From the NCBI GenBank assembly GCA_016290325.1, contig JAEETL010000001.1:310001-374000 (forward strand): a DNA stretch of 64,000 nucleotides. Direction: 5' to 3'. Below are positions 27,220 through 37,733 of the stretch, piece by piece. This stretch comes from Muribaculaceae bacterium (lineage in GTDB: Bacteria; Bacteroidota; Bacteroidia; Bacteroidales; Muribaculaceae). Under the pieces are notes generated by a model that saw only the letters and a program-made list of their open reading frames with translations, made no database searches and was not told where the DNA came from. Position 1 is the stretch's first letter; each line of letters starts with the position of its first letter. A program made the translations under genes and the position numbers.

Positions 27220-28680
27220 ATGAAAGAGAACGAGAAACCTGAAAAAGGTAACCAAATCATAGAAGAGGCAGCACAGGCGGAATACAAGTACGGATTTGTG
27301 ACCGATATCGAGACCGACGTCATTCCCAAGGGACTTGACGAGGATGTCGTGCGCCGCATCTCGCAGCTTAAAGGGGAACCCGAGTGGCTGCTGGAATTCC
27401 GACTGAAGGCCTATCACCACTGGTTGACGCTCAAAGCGCCCACCTGGGGTCATGTGCATGTGCCCGAAATTGACTATCAGGCCATCAGCTACTATGCTGC
27501 GCCGCGACAGAAAGTTGCCAGCGACAAAAAGGAGATTGATCCCGAGCTGAAGAAGACATTTGACAAGTTGGGCATCCCTCTGGAGGAGCAGCTGCGCTTG
27601 AGCGGCATGGCTGTAGACGCCGTCATGGACAGCGTGAGCGTCAAGACCACCTATCGTGACCGCTTGGCCGAGTTGGGTGTCATCTTCTGCTCCATTAGCG
27701 AGGCCGTTAAGGATTATCCTGACCTGGTGCGCAAGTATTTGGGCAAAGTTGTGCCCTATACTGATAACTTCTACGCAGCATTGAACTCGGCTGTCTTCAG
27801 CGACGGCTCGTTTGTCTATATCCCTAAGGGAGTGCGTTGCCCCATGGAGTTATCGACTTATTTCCGTATTAATGCGGCACAGACGGGCCAGTTTGAGCGA
27901 ACGCTCATCGTGGCCGATGATGATGCCTACGTTTCTTATCTGGAGGGTTGTACGGCTCCCATGCGCGACGAGAACCAGTTACATGCCGCTATTGTCGAGA
28001 TTGTGGTCGAGGATCGCGCCGAGGTCAAGTACAGCACAGTGCAGAACTGGTATCCTGGTGACAAGGACGGCAAAGGTGGTATCTATAACCTGGTGACCAA
28101 GCGCGGATTGTGCCGTGGTGACCACAGCAAGCTGTCGTGGACTCAGGTCGAGACCGGCAGTGCCATCACGTGGAAATATCCCAGTTGTGTGCTTAAGGGT
28201 GACCACTCGGTAGGTGAGTTCTATAGTGTGGCATTGACCAACAATTGGCAGGAGGCCGATACGGGTACCAAGATGATTCATCTGGGCCGTAACAGCACCA
28301 GTACTATCGTGAGCAAGGGCATCAGCGCCGGCCACAGCCAGAACAGCTATCGTGGTATGGTCAAAATCGCGCCTAAGGCCACAGGATGCCGCAATTTTAC
28401 CCAGTGCGACAGTCTGCTGCTGAGCGACACCAGTGGAGCCCACACTTTCCCTGTCATCGAGGTGGGTAACGACACGTCGGTGGTCGAGCATGAGGCAACG
28501 ACCAGCAAGATTAACGAGGATCAGATTTTCTACTGCAACCAGCGTGGCATTCCCACCGAGGACGCCGTTGGCCTTATCGTCAATGGTTATGCCAAGGAAG
28601 TGATGGCCAAGTTGCCCATGGAGTTTGCCGTCGAGGCTCAGAAACTCCTCAGCATCTCGCTCGAGGGCTCGGTAGGATAG
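27220..28680 (+). CDS. sufB: Fe-S cluster assembly scaffold SufB
   Basis: Scaffold subunit of the SufBC2D complex, on which new Fe-S clusters are built. The 486-aa sequence shows the SufB N-terminal segment ([19 protein letters not shown]), the SufB-specific [18 protein letters not shown] insert, and the beta-helix core ([37 protein letters not shown]). The conserved C-terminal motif [21 protein letters not shown] and [20 protein letters not shown] follow. First gene of sufBCDS, with its own promoter; sufC follows after 56 bases. Suf as the visible Fe-S system is usual for Bacteroidetes. Confidence 0.97.
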   Translation: MKENEKPEKGNQIIEEAAQAEYKYGFVTDIETDVIPKGLDEDVVRRISQLKGEPEWLLEFRLKAYHHWLTLKAPTWGHVHVPEIDYQAISYYAAPRQKVASDKKEIDPELKKTFDKLGIPLEEQLRLSGMAVDAVMDSVSVKTTYRDRLAELGVIFCSISEAVKDYPDLVRKYLGKVVPYTDNFYAALNSAVFSDGSFVYIPKGVRCPMELSTYFRINAAQTGQFERTLIVADDDAYVSYLEGCTAPMRDENQLHAAIVEIVVEDRAEVKYSTVQNWYPGDKDGKGGIYNLVTKRGLCRGDHSKLSWTQVETGSAITWKYPSCVLKGDHSVGEFYSVALTNNWQEADTGTKMIHLGRNSTSTIVSKGISAGHSQNSYRGMVKIAPKATGCRNFTQCDSLLLSDTSGAHTFPVIEVGNDTSVVEHEATTSKINEDQIFYCNQRGIPTEDAVGLIVNGYAKEVMAKLPMEFAVEAQKLLSISLEGSVG

Positions 28681-28736
28681 GGTGAAAAAGAAAGGTCAAC
28701 AATTAAAACTAAAGACTAAAAACTAAGGACTAAAAT

Positions 28737-29495
28737 ATGTTAGTAATTAACGATTTACGTGCCTCGATTGAGGATAAGGAAATATTAAAAGGGGTTAATC
28801 TCACCGTTAAGCCGGGCGAGGTTCATGCCATTATGGGTCCCAATGGATCGGGCAAGAGTACCTTGAGCGCCGTGCTCACGGGCAATCCCGCCTATACTGT
28901 GACTGGTGGTAGCGTCTCGTTCTATGGTAAAGACCTGCTGGCGCTATCGCCTGAGGATCGTGCCCACGAGGGCATCTTCCTGAGCTTCCAGTATCCCGTC
29001 GAGATTCCTGGCGTGTCGATGGTCAATTTCATGCGCACCGCCATGAACGAGAAGCGCAAGTATATGGGCGAGGAACCGCTGAGTGCTGCTGATTTCCTCA
29101 AACTCATGCGTGAGAAACGTTCCATCGTGCAACTGGATAACAAACTCGCCTCGAGGGCTGTCAACGAGGGTTTCTCGGGCGGTGAAAAAAAACGTAATGA
29201 GATTTTCCAGATGGCGATGCTCGAGCCGCGCCTGAGCATCCTTGATGAGACTGATAGCGGTCTGGATATTGATGCCCTGCGCATCGTGGCCAGCGGCGTG
29301 AACACGCTCAAGAGCAAGGATAACGCCACTATTGTCATCACCCATTACCAGCGCTTGCTGGACTATATCAAGCCCGACTTTGTGCACGTCCTCTATAAGG
29401 GCCGCATCGTCATGAGCGCAGGTCCCGAACTGGCGTTGGAGCTGGAGGAGAAGGGGTATGACTGGATTAAGGAACAAGTCGATTCACAGCAGTAA
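28737..29495 (+). CDS. sufC: Fe-S cluster assembly ATPase SufC
   Basis: ABC-type ATPase that drives conformational change in the SufBCD scaffold. It is 252 aa, with Walker [11 protein letters not shown] (residues ~36-45), Q-loop in [14 protein letters not shown], and signature motif [15 protein letters not shown]. The Walker B region [19 protein letters not shown] and the H-loop [12 protein letters not shown] complete the set; all match SufC rather than a transporter ATPase. Five bases separate it from sufD, so the two are translationally linked. Confidence 0.97.
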   Translation: MLVINDLRASIEDKEILKGVNLTVKPGEVHAIMGPNGSGKSTLSAVLTGNPAYTVTGGSVSFYGKDLLALSPEDRAHEGIFLSFQYPVEIPGVSMVNFMRTAMNEKRKYMGEEPLSAADFLKLMREKRSIVQLDNKLASRAVNEGFSGGEKKRNEIFQMAMLEPRLSILDETDSGLDIDALRIVASGVNTLKSKDNATIVITHYQRLLDYIKPDFVHVLYKGRIVMSAGPELALELEEKGYDWIKEQVDSQQ

Positions 29496-29500
29496 ACGGC

Positions 29501-30850
29501 ATGAATGCGCTTAAGCAATATATCGACCTGTATGACGAGAGCCAAGCGCTCATCGAGCAACAGTCACCAGCCTTACTGAATAAGCTGCGCGGTGTCGCCC
29601 GTGAGCGCTTGCAGGACGCCAAGCTGCCGCGAAAGGGTAGCGAGGATTATGAGGCGACCGACCTCGAGACAGTGTTCGCTCATGATTATGGCGTGAACGT
29701 CAATCGTCTGCCGTTTGAGGCTGATCCCGCCGAGACGTTCCATTGTGACGTGCCCAACATGAGCACCTGCTTGTACTATACAAGCAATGACGCGTTCCAC
29801 AGCAGTGCTACAGCCGAGCGTAATATCGGCCAAGTGGTTGTTGAGCCCTTCAGCATGGCAGCAGTGGACTATCCCGAGTTGATGGACGCCTATTATGGTA
29901 AACTCGCCTCGCTCAATGACCCCACCGTGGCCCTCAACACGTTATTGGTACAGGATGGCTTGTTTATTTATGTCCCTGACGGGGTGGTTGCCGAGCGGCC
30001 TATCCAGTTGGTCAATATCTTTAATGCCGCGCTAGACATGATGGTGCAGCGGCGTCTGCTCATAGTTGTGGGCAAGAATGCCAGCATCAAGCTGCTCGCC
30101 TGTGACCATACCCAGAGTCCTGACTATCACTACTTGAACAACCAGGTGGTTGAGATTGTCGCGATGCAGGGCAGCACAATCGACTATTACGACATGGAGG
30201 AGAGCACGCCCCTCACTAGCCGCGTCTCGTCTATCTATGTCGATCAGCACGAGGGCAGTAATGTCCTTATCGACGGTATCACGCTCGTCAATGGTTTTAC
30301 ACGTAACAATTTCCATGTCGAGGTCAATGGTGAACATACCGAGACTCAATTGTTGGGCATGACCATCGCTAGTGGTGAGCAGCATGTGGACAATCACACG
30401 TTCATCAGCCATAATGCACCACGCTGCCATAGCAACGAGATGTTCAAGTATGTGCTTGACGACAACGCTGTGGGTGCTTTTGCTGGAAAAATTCTGGTCA
30501 AACCCGATTGCCCGCGTGTCGAGGCCTATCAAGGAAACCGCAACCTGTGTGGAGCGCCAACGGCCAAGATGTACACCAAGCCTCAATTGGAAATCTACAC
30601 CGATGACGTGATGTGTTCACACGGCTCGGCTGTGGGACAGCTAGACGAGGAAGCGTTATTCTATATGCGCACTCGCGGCATCAGCAGTAGTGAGGCACGT
30701 CGCCTGTTGATGCAGGCTTTTGTCGCCGATATTATCGATGGCGTACGCATGGACGCCCTTAAGGACCGCCTGCATTATCTAGTGGAGAAACGCTTTGCGG
30801 GCACCTTGAGTAACTGCGCGGGTTGTATGGCAGCTTGTAAGAAGAAATAA
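29501..30850 (+). CDS. sufD: Fe-S cluster assembly protein SufD
   Basis: SufB-related subunit that pairs with SufB in the SufBC2D complex and helps bring in iron. The 449-aa sequence carries the beta-helix core with LFIYVPDGVVAERPIQLVNI and the conserved GKILVKPDCPRVEAYQGNRNL segment (around residue 330). Just after it come KPQLEIYTDDVMCSHGSAVG and DEEALFYMRTRGISSSEARR, the SufD family signature that includes the conserved His. It ends in a Cys-rich tail (NCAGCMAACKKK). sufS begins 43 bases downstream. Confidence 0.95.
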   Translation: MNALKQYIDLYDESQALIEQQSPALLNKLRGVARERLQDAKLPRKGSEDYEATDLETVFAHDYGVNVNRLPFEADPAETFHCDVPNMSTCLYYTSNDAFHSSATAERNIGQVVVEPFSMAAVDYPELMDAYYGKLASLNDPTVALNTLLVQDGLFIYVPDGVVAERPIQLVNIFNAALDMMVQRRLLIVVGKNASIKLLACDHTQSPDYHYLNNQVVEIVAMQGSTIDYYDMEESTPLTSRVSSIYVDQHEGSNVLIDGITLVNGFTRNNFHVEVNGEHTETQLLGMTIASGEQHVDNHTFISHNAPRCHSNEMFKYVLDDNAVGAFAGKILVKPDCPRVEAYQGNRNLCGAPTAKMYTKPQLEIYTDDVMCSHGSAVGQLDEEALFYMRTRGISSSEARRLLMQAFVADIIDGVRMDALKDRLHYLVEKRFAGTLSNCAGCMAACKKK

Positions 30851-30893
30851 AATCGCTACTCTAGACCCGATAGAAAACAACGACTAGCGACCA

Positions 30894-32117
30894 ATGACTA
30901 ATAATATGGACATTACCAAGATACGCGAAGACTATCCCATTCTGCAACGACAGATTGAGGGCCGTCCGCTCATTTATCTTGACAACGCGGCCACGTCCCA
31001 GACACCGAGGCCTGTGGTGGAGGCCATCGACCAGATGTACTACCACTATAAGGCCAATGTGCATCGCGGTGTTCACACCCTTTCACAGGAAGCCACCGAC
31101 CTGGTCGAACTCACTCGCGAGAAGGTGCGCGCGTTTATCAATGCTGGCAGCATCGAGGAGGTGATTTTTACCCGTGGCACTACCGAGGGCATTAACCTTG
31201 TGGCATCGTCCTTCGGTCAGATGCTCGAGAACGGCGATGAAATCATCGTGACCGTAATGGAGCACCATAGCAATATTGTCCCCTGGCAACTTATCGGTCA
31301 GCGCAAGCGTGTGGCCCTGCGTGTGGTGCCTATCGATGATAGTGGCCAAGTGGATATGCAGGCATATGAGGATTTGTTTACCGACAATACCCGTTTTGTC
31401 GCCTTAGCTCATGTGTCCAACGTGTTGGGTACGGTAAATCCTGTCAAAGAGATGATTGCCATTGCCCACCGTCATGGCGTTTCGGTGCTCATTGATGGCG
31501 CCCAGGCTGCTCCTCATGTCGCTGTTGACGTTCAAGACCTCGATTGTGATTTCTATGCTTTCTCCAGCCACAAGATGTATGGCCCCGCTGGTGTGGGCAT
31601 CCTTTATGGCAAGCGCTACTGGCTCGACAAGATGCCGCCCTATCAAGGTGGAGGTGAGATGATCGGGCAGGTGACCTTTGACCACACTACATTTGCGGAA
31701 TTGCCCTTCAAGTTCGAGGCGGGCACGCCCGACTTTGTGGATATCGCTGCTTTTGGAGCCGCTATCGACTACATCCAGGGCTTGGGTATAGACAACATCG
31801 CTGCTCATGAGCATGAGTTGCTGAATGCCGCTGTTGAGGGCTTGAAAACCATCGACGGCATCCGCCTGTTTGGCACCGCTCCCGGCAAGAGTGGGGTAGT
31901 GTCGTTCCTCGTGGGTGATATCAGCAGTTATGATATGGGTTTGTTACTCGACAAACTGGGCATAGCTGTACGCACGGGGCACCATTGTGCCCAGCCATTG
32001 ATGGCCCGTTATGGCGTGCAGGGCATGGTCAGGGCGTCTTTTGCGGTCTATAACACGCTCGACGAGGTCGCTGCTTTCATCGCTGCTACCCGCCGTGTAG
32101 CCGATATGCTCCGCTAG
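30894..32117 (+). CDS. sufS: Cysteine desulfurase SufS
   Basis: PLP-dependent group II cysteine desulfurase supplying sulfur for Fe-S assembly. It is 407 aa, with the N-terminal signature PLIYLDNAATSQTP, the HVSNVLGTVNP block, and the PLP lysine in AFSSHKMYGPAGVGILYG. The catalytic Cys365 lies in RTGHHCAQPLM, typical of SufS rather than IscS. Two in-frame ATGs (30894, 30906) are close; the second would give MDITKIREDYP. No SufE or SufU partner is visible nearby. It is the last gene of the suf cluster; the following acyltransferase starts after 26 bases and may be read through. Confidence 0.95.
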   Translation: MTNNMDITKIREDYPILQRQIEGRPLIYLDNAATSQTPRPVVEAIDQMYYHYKANVHRGVHTLSQEATDLVELTREKVRAFINAGSIEEVIFTRGTTEGINLVASSFGQMLENGDEIIVTVMEHHSNIVPWQLIGQRKRVALRVVPIDDSGQVDMQAYEDLFTDNTRFVALAHVSNVLGTVNPVKEMIAIAHRHGVSVLIDGAQAAPHVAVDVQDLDCDFYAFSSHKMYGPAGVGILYGKRYWLDKMPPYQGGGEMIGQVTFDHTTFAELPFKFEAGTPDFVDIAAFGAAIDYIQGLGIDNIAAHEHELLNAAVEGLKTIDGIRLFGTAPGKSGVVSFLVGDISSYDMGLLLDKLGIAVRTGHHCAQPLMARYGVQGMVRASFAVYNTLDEVAAFIAATRRVADMLR

Positions 32118-32143
32118 CTATAATAACGAATAAGACATAAAGA

Positions 32144-33091
32144 ATGGGCAAAGAGAAAACGAGAAAATACGGTCTGGATTTTTTGAAAGGTTTTGCGGCC
32201 TGTTTTGTCGTGTTCATGCATGCCAGGTTCCCCGAATTATTTGGCTACTATGTGGCTATGATTGGTCGAACGGCTGTGCCGATTTTCTTCATGACGTCTG
32301 GTTATTTCTCTTACCAAGCGTCTAGGGAGAAAATACGTAAGTCTATAAAACGTACTGCTTATTATATATTAGTCGCATATGTATTGGGCTGTTTTGCTTT
32401 AGTCATATCACTTCATTTTGATTCAAATCTGGTAATGCAGTATATTAATGAGTTGATACTCACCAAAGACCATGTCCTGCGGCTGATTTTTTTAACTGAT
32501 ACTAAGTTGTCAGGTGTCGCATGGTTTTTGTTGGCATTGCTCATTTGCTATGTATTGAAGTATTATCTCGGGGTAAAATTGAGATATTTAGCTTATTTGG
32601 GCCTGATGGTAAGGGTTTTAGGAGCTATACAATTTCCGTTTTTGGGTTTGACGATTCCTGTGAATACGCCTTGGGTAACTGGAATTCCATTTTTTGTAAT
32701 AGGAGAATTGATACATGAAAACGAAGAGTATCTCAACAATAGATTATCTTCGGGTGTGTGTGCACTCATAGGGCTAATAGGTCTTTTGATACTTGTCGTA
32801 CCGATTTTTCATGGCTCACTTTGGTGGTTTATCGGCACGCTGCTCTTGTCGCCATCGTTATTCGTGCTGTTCTCGAGGATGGATATGAAGTTCAATCGAT
32901 TCTGCCTATTGGGCAGTACTTACGCATTTTTCATTTATATAGTTCACCCCTTAGTGATGCACTCTTATGATGCGGTAAGGATGGACATTTCTGGAGTTGA
33001 ATCGTGGCTGCGACCACTGATTATATTGACCATAACGGTATTGTTGGCGGTAGGTTACTATAGCTTGAAGCGGAAGATTGCCAAACGATGA
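32144..33091 (+). CDS. Acyltransferase 3 family membrane protein, second copy
   Basis: A 315-aa integral membrane protein with about nine to ten hydrophobic helices. The family N-terminus is GLDFLKGFAACFVVFMHARF with the conserved His in FMHA, then AVPIFFMTSGYFSYQ. A C-terminal helix pair (YAFFIYIVHPLVMHSYD) is typical of sugar O-acyltransferases. Unrelated in detail to the acyltransferase at 25.9 kb. The gene is clearly more AT-rich than sufS before it, suggesting separate acquisition. No promoter was found between sufS and this gene. Substrate unknown. Confidence 0.85.
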   Translation: MGKEKTRKYGLDFLKGFAACFVVFMHARFPELFGYYVAMIGRTAVPIFFMTSGYFSYQASREKIRKSIKRTAYYILVAYVLGCFALVISLHFDSNLVMQYINELILTKDHVLRLIFLTDTKLSGVAWFLLALLICYVLKYYLGVKLRYLAYLGLMVRVLGAIQFPFLGLTIPVNTPWVTGIPFFVIGELIHENEEYLNNRLSSGVCALIGLIGLLILVVPIFHGSLWWFIGTLLLSPSLFVLFSRMDMKFNRFCLLGSTYAFFIYIVHPLVMHSYDAVRMDISGVESWLRPLIILTITVLLAVGYYSLKRKIAKR

Positions 33092-33126
33092 ATATAGATA
33101 GTTGAAACAAACATAAAAATTGCAGA

Positions 33127-34602
33127 ATGAGAAAAATAGCTCTTTTATTATTAGTGATCTGTATAGCATGTAGTGGGCTTGAGATGAAGGCCGACACGTC
33201 GTCAATGGTTGCTGTGGGTGACACGATGATAGTATTGAGAGACATCATTTCCAAGGGCTTACCCGTCCTGTATATCCAAACTGTTGATGGTGAGGAACCC
33301 ACTTGTGATTATGTGTCGGCACCTCCAGGATGCATGGGCAAAACAATCACCAATGCGACTAAAGTTCCTGGCCGCATGATCATTTATCAAAACATTGATG
33401 AAATTGATAGCGTGCTATATGACAGTGGAGATTATGTGAACGACGTTAGCGGCATGACCATCAAGATTAGAGGCAACACGAGTGCCTATGCGACCAAGAA
33501 ACCTTATAAAATCAAACTGCAAAAGAAACAGGACTTGCTCTTCCGTGGCGATGAGGCGACTTATAAAGACAAGGATTGGTTGCTGCTCAAGTATGACTAT
33601 CTGCTTGCACGCGCCGGCTTTAAGGTAAATGAGCTGCTGGGCCTCCTGTGGACGCCTCAACTTCGTTTTGTGAGCGTGGTTCTAAACGACCAATATAAAG
33701 GCTTGTATATGCTTTGCGAGTCGGTTAAGCGCAATCCTGACTGCCGCATTAATGTGGATAAGAACACAGGTTACATCTTTGAGTGTGACCCCTATTGGTG
33801 GAACGAGGATGTGTATGTGAATTCAATCACTGCTCCTTCCTATAATTTCACGTTCAAGTATCCTGATAGCGACGAGATTCTTCCCGAGCAGTTGCAGTAC
33901 ATCCAGACAGTTGTGACCGACTACGAGAATAGCCTCAGTGGCCCCGACTATCCCGACAAGATAGATGTGGCCTCATTTGCGGCTTGGTGCTTGGGACATG
34001 ATATTGAGGGCACCCAAGACGCTGGCGGCGCCAATAGGTATTACTGCAAATATGACAGTACCGACACATCTAAAATCATAATGCCCCTGTTGTGGGACTT
34101 TGATATGGCCGAGCGCACCTCAGGCGCATGGTCCTTGAGCCATATCAAGCACTTCTCCAGTTTGTTTGACAATGAGAACCGCACATTTGTTGATGAGTAT
34201 GTCGGCTTGTGGAGAAAGATGAAAAGTAGGTTTTTCTCAACCATGAGCCAGTTTATGACATCATGTTATACTTCCAGTGAGGGACGTGCCCTGAATGCTA
34301 GCCTTGAGCTCGAGGGAAGAGCAGGTGGCTACACACCAACAAGTTTACAAGATCACGCAATGGACCGTATCATCTGGTATAACTCACGTTACAGATGGCT
34401 AAACAGGCAGACTGATGCCATGAATCCAATCGGAGACACGAACATTGACGGAACGGTAAGTATCTCAGATGTGACTTACCTCATTGATATGTTGCTTGGT
34501 AGTGCAAGGGTTTATCGATATGCCGGAGACGTGAATGGTGACGGTGAAGCAAGTGTTATGGATGTCACTACGCTCATCGACATGCTACTCTCAGTCAATT
34601 AA
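33127..34602 (+). CDS. Secreted CotH-kinase-like protein with dockerin-like tail (1)
   Basis: A 491-aa secreted protein. The signal peptide is about residues 1-22 (IALLLLVICIACSG; the Cys could form a lipobox-like site, but there is no clear +1 context). The CotH kinase-like domain (~90-380) shows TIKIRGNTSAYATKKPYKIK, KDKDWLLLKYDYLLARAGFK, VVLNDQYKGLYMLCESVKRN and MPLLWDFDMAER. These correspond to the nucleotide/metal-binding motifs of spore-coat kinase CotH. It ends in two dockerin-type repeats (GDTNIDGTVSISDVTYLIDM; GDVNGDGEASVMDVTTLIDM). A second CotH-like protein lies at 49.5 kb. Extracellular phosphorylation is inference from family. A terminator follows. Confidence 0.87.
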   Translation: MRKIALLLLVICIACSGLEMKADTSSMVAVGDTMIVLRDIISKGLPVLYIQTVDGEEPTCDYVSAPPGCMGKTITNATKVPGRMIIYQNIDEIDSVLYDSGDYVNDVSGMTIKIRGNTSAYATKKPYKIKLQKKQDLLFRGDEATYKDKDWLLLKYDYLLARAGFKVNELLGLLWTPQLRFVSVVLNDQYKGLYMLCESVKRNPDCRINVDKNTGYIFECDPYWWNEDVYVNSITAPSYNFTFKYPDSDEILPEQLQYIQTVVTDYENSLSGPDYPDKIDVASFAAWCLGHDIEGTQDAGGANRYYCKYDSTDTSKIIMPLLWDFDMAERTSGAWSLSHIKHFSSLFDNENRTFVDEYVGLWRKMKSRFFSTMSQFMTSCYTSSEGRALNASLELEGRAGGYTPTSLQDHAMDRIIWYNSRYRWLNRQTDAMNPIGDTNIDGTVSISDVTYLIDMLLGSARVYRYAGDVNGDGEASVMDVTTLIDMLLSVN

Positions 34603-34627
34603 CTTAGAAGATAATGGCATTAATAAA

Positions 34628-34663
34628 AATAAGGCAGGATTCACATCCTGTCTTATTTTTTAT
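34628..34663 (+). terminator. Rho-independent terminator after CotH-like gene 1
   Basis: 13-bp stem (34628-34640 with 34645-34657, one G-U), 4-base loop, T-rich tail. The stretch 34664-34871 is AT-rich with nothing else recognisable. Confidence 0.85.
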
Positions 34664-34871
34664 TTGTGTTCTGAAGCCTAAAAACTTTTAACTAAACCCA
34701 AATGTCATGGTATTGATGAAAAACAAGCCTAAAAACATTTTTATTACTATTCTATTTCATATCTGATTTGGATAGCAAATTAAAGAAATGTTTTTTGACC
34801 GTCAAAATTAATTCTACCAATCGTCGGATTTTATCAATGAAACCATTGGAGACCCATTAGTCATTGAAAGT

Positions 34872-35855
34872 CTATGCTTTAGGCTGATAATTATGCCCAA
34901 TCACTGAGCAAAGGAACCATCGGCTCAAGTATGAAGCCAAGATGCCGATTTTGTTTTTGGGCCTCACGTTATTGTCCAGCAGGCAATCAAGACGCAGCCG
35001 TTTGATGCCTTCCCAGCAGCGGTCTTGCAAAGCCTTGTGGTCAGCTGCCTTGTCCTGGTTGCTGAGTAGCAGGATGTTAAAATAGGCGCTCAATAGGCGG
35101 CTGCGGGCCGCTTTGGTGTATTGCGGGTCATTTGACATCATTTCCCTCTCCAGTTGTTCTCCGATGTCGATTACCGCTGCACGTTTGGGAGAAAATGTCT
35201 GCAGGATGCTTTTTTCTCGCTGCCTGTAACCATAAATCTTGCTGTCGGTTTTTACGATCTTGTGGCACTTGAGCAGGAGCGGATAAATGATGGCAAAGTC
35301 CTCATAGAATTTGCCCACGGGGTATCGGATGCCGTCAAACAGCGATGACCTGTACAGTCGTCCCCACGCCGAGTGGGTGAGCCCACGTTGGTATAGTATG
35401 GCAAGAATGGCATCGTGCTGGTTATAAACCGTCGTGGAGCCATGCCGAGGGGCTTGTTCAGTAAATACGGTTTGGCCGTCATAAAATGGCTGGTAGTCCC
35501 CGATGGCGATATCAGCCGAATGGTCTTGCAGGGCCTTTAGCAGCACTGATGTGCATTCGGGATGCAACACATCGTCGCTATCCACCATCATCACCAGCTC
35601 GCCCTGCATGATGTCTAGGGCCGCGTTACGTGCTGCCGATAAGCCACCATTGGGCTGATGGATGACGCGGATGCGTTCATCACGTTCAGCCCAACGGTCG
35701 CATATTTCACCGCTGCTATCGGTACTGCCGTCGTCAACAACGAGGATTTCAAGTTGGCGGTATGTCTGGCCCACGATGCTCTCCATGCATGGATCCAGAT
35801 ACTGCTCCACGTTATAGACGGGAACGATAACCGATATGAGCGGTTGGTCGTTCAT
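34872..35855 (-). CDS. Glycosyltransferase family 2
   Basis: A 327-aa GT-A fold transferase. The N-terminal catalytic domain reads ISVIVPVYNVEQYLDPCMES, IVGQTYRQLEILVVDDGSTD, NGGLSAARNAALDIM and VMMVDSDDVLHPE. The DSDD at ~90 is the DxD metal/nucleotide-sugar site. No membrane helices are obvious; the C-terminal region is basic. It begins one base after the cysS stop, so it is probably co-transcribed with cysS, although the two have no functional link. It likely adds a sugar to LPS or capsule; donor and acceptor unknown. Confidence 0.9.
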   Translation of the reverse strand: MNDQPLISVIVPVYNVEQYLDPCMESIVGQTYRQLEILVVDDGSTDSSGEICDRWAERDERIRVIHQPNGGLSAARNAALDIMQGELVMMVDSDDVLHPECTSVLLKALQDHSADIAIGDYQPFYDGQTVFTEQAPRHGSTTVYNQHDAILAILYQRGLTHSAWGRLYRSSLFDGIRYPVGKFYEDFAIIYPLLLKCHKIVKTDSKIYGYRQREKSILQTFSPKRAAVIDIGEQLEREMMSNDPQYTKAARSRLLSAYFNILLLSNQDKAADHKALQDRCWEGIKRLRLDCLLDNNVRPKNKIGILASYLSRWFLCSVIGHNYQPKA

Positions 35856-35856
35856 G

Positions 35857-37332
35857 TCACTTCACTTTCCACTCAAAGCCGTCCTTGGTGTCCTTGACCT
35901 CAAAGCCGAACTCGCTGAGTTTGTCGCGAATCAGGTCGCTGGTCGCCCAGTCCTTGTTGGCCTTGGCCGTGCGGCGCATTTCCAGCAGCAGGTCCACTGC
36001 ATGGCGATAAGGATCAAGATTGACACCTTCGCCGCCAGCGGCATCGTCACGCATGCCCAGCACGTCAAACAGATAGATCTGGAAGACGCTCTTTAGCTCA
36101 TCGATGTCTGCCTGGCTGAGTGTGGCATTGCCGTCATTGACCTGATTGATGACCTTGCAGGCGTCAAACAGGGTCGCGATGACCGTCGGGGTGTTCAAGT
36201 CATCGTTCATCGCGTCGGCGCAACGCTGGCGGTAGTTCTCCAGTGTGACTGAGGACTGCGGCGCGGCAGTGAGCGTGTTCAGGCGATGCCAGCCGTCAAG
36301 CATGCGCTCGACAGCTTTTTCGGCTGCTTGGAGTGCCTCGTTGCTGAAATCGACTGTTCCACGATAATGAGCCTGCAGGATGAAGAAGCGGATTGTCATG
36401 GGCGAGTAGGCTTGGGTCAACGCGGGGTGGTCACCAGTGAAGAACTGCTCCAGGGTGATGAAGTTACCCAGCGATTTGCCCATCTTTTGCCCATTGATGG
36501 TGATCATGTTGTTATGCATCCAGTAGTGCACCATCTCGTCGCCCTGGCTAGCCACGGCCTGCGCGATTTCGCACTCGTGGTGCGGGAACACGAGGTCCAT
36601 GCCGCCACCGTGGATGTCAAAGTGCTTGCCCAGGTACTTGCGCCCCATGGCCGTGCACTCGCAGTGCCAACCGGGGAAGCCGTCGCTCCAAGGCGAGGGC
36701 CAACGCATGATGTGCTCGGGCTGAGCCTTCTTCCACAAAGCAAAATCGGCCTGGTTGTGTTTCTCGCCCACGCCATCGAGCTCACGGCTGGCATTGAGGA
36801 TGTCGTCAAGGTTGCGTCCCGAGAGGATACCGTAGCGGTGGTCGCGGTTGTAGGCCTCGATGTCAAAATACACGCTGCCGTTGCTCTCATAGGCGTAGCC
36901 ATTAGCCATGATTTGCTTCACCAGCTCCTCCTGCTCGATGATGTGTCCCGTGGCATGGGGCTCGATGCTCGGGGGCAGTACGTTGAGTTGCTGCATCGCG
37001 GCATGGTAGCGGTTAGTGTAGTACTGGGCCACTTCCATGGGTTCGAGCTGCTCGAGGCGGGCCTTCTTGGCGATCTTGTCCTCTCCTTCGTCGGCATCGT
37101 GCTCCAGGTGCCCAACATCGGTGATGTTGCGCACGTAGCGCACCTTGTAGCCCAATTGTTGAAGGTAGCGGAACAGCACGTCAAACGTGATGGCAGGCCT
37201 GGTGTGTCCCAAGTGAGGGTCGCCATAGACCGTGGGGCCGCACACATACATGCCCACCATCGGCTCGTTCAGGGGAACGAAGTGCTCCTTGCGCTTAGTG
37301 AGGGTGTTATAGATAAAAAGTGGATGTTCCAT
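35857..37332 (-). CDS. cysS: Cysteine--tRNA ligase
   Basis: Class I aminoacyl-tRNA synthetase, 491 aa. The zinc-site Cys and HIGH-type motif are in [20 protein letters not shown] (~29-48). Other zinc ligands are in [15 protein letters not shown] and [25 protein letters not shown]-type context is present as [13 protein letters not shown]. The KMSKS motif is [17 protein letters not shown] (~285). The DALR domain is C-terminal and the tail reads [15 protein letters not shown]. It belongs to a minus-strand cluster lolD-lipoprotein-DUF3467-cysS-GT2. Confidence 0.97.
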   Translation of the reverse strand: MEHPLFIYNTLTKRKEHFVPLNEPMVGMYVCGPTVYGDPHLGHTRPAITFDVLFRYLQQLGYKVRYVRNITDVGHLEHDADEGEDKIAKKARLEQLEPMEVAQYYTNRYHAAMQQLNVLPPSIEPHATGHIIEQEELVKQIMANGYAYESNGSVYFDIEAYNRDHRYGILSGRNLDDILNASRELDGVGEKHNQADFALWKKAQPEHIMRWPSPWSDGFPGWHCECTAMGRKYLGKHFDIHGGGMDLVFPHHECEIAQAVASQGDEMVHYWMHNNMITINGQKMGKSLGNFITLEQFFTGDHPALTQAYSPMTIRFFILQAHYRGTVDFSNEALQAAEKAVERMLDGWHRLNTLTAAPQSSVTLENYRQRCADAMNDDLNTPTVIATLFDACKVINQVNDGNATLSQADIDELKSVFQIYLFDVLGMRDDAAGGEGVNLDPYRHAVDLLLEMRRTAKANKDWATSDLIRDKLSEFGFEVKDTKDGFEWKVK

Positions 37333-37377
37333 CTCAGTAGTTAGTAGGTGAATATCCCTTTAATCTCTAATCTGGAA

Positions 37378-37701
37378 TCAAGCCTGTCCCTTGGGCAGGG
37401 GGAAATCCATGATGTTGCTGTTGCCGCCGGCGGGACGGTTGATCTTGATTTCGCCGAAGTTGCTCTCATAGCGGTGGATATTCTCCTGCAAGGCGAGCAT
37501 GAGTTCCTTAGCGTGCTGAGGAGCCATGATGATGCGGCTCTGTACGCGTGCCTGAGGCATGTTGGGGCCGCGCAGGATCATATCAATGAAAAAATCGTTG
37601 GGACCGTGGGCTATCATTGCCATGTTAGCGTAACGTCCCTGCAATTCCTCCTTGGGAATTTCGATTTTGATTTGGTTCTGGTTCTGATTTTCGTTTGCCA
37701 T
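37378..37701 (-). CDS. DUF3467 domain protein
   Basis: Small 107-aa cytoplasmic protein of the DUF3467 family: IPKEELQGRYANMAMIAHGP, DFFIDMILRGPNMPQARVQS and RIIMAPQHAKELMLALQENI. The N-terminus is rich in Asn/Gln. The family is widespread in Bacteroidetes and has no established function; the fold appears alpha/beta. It lies between the lipoprotein gene (32-base gap) and cysS (45-base gap) on the minus strand, likely in one transcript. Confidence 0.88.
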   Translation of the reverse strand: MANENQNQNQIKIEIPKEELQGRYANMAMIAHGPNDFFIDMILRGPNMPQARVQSRIIMAPQHAKELMLALQENIHRYESNFGEIKINRPAGGNSNIMDFPLPKGQA

Positions 37702-37733
37702 AATTTTCTGTTATGATAAATGTTTAATAATGA

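Noticed and set aside
36286-37344. Plus-strand ORF of 352 codons
   Set aside because: Antisense shadow of cysS; composition (Val/His/Leu-rich, no motifs) reflects the reverse complement of a GC-biased gene.
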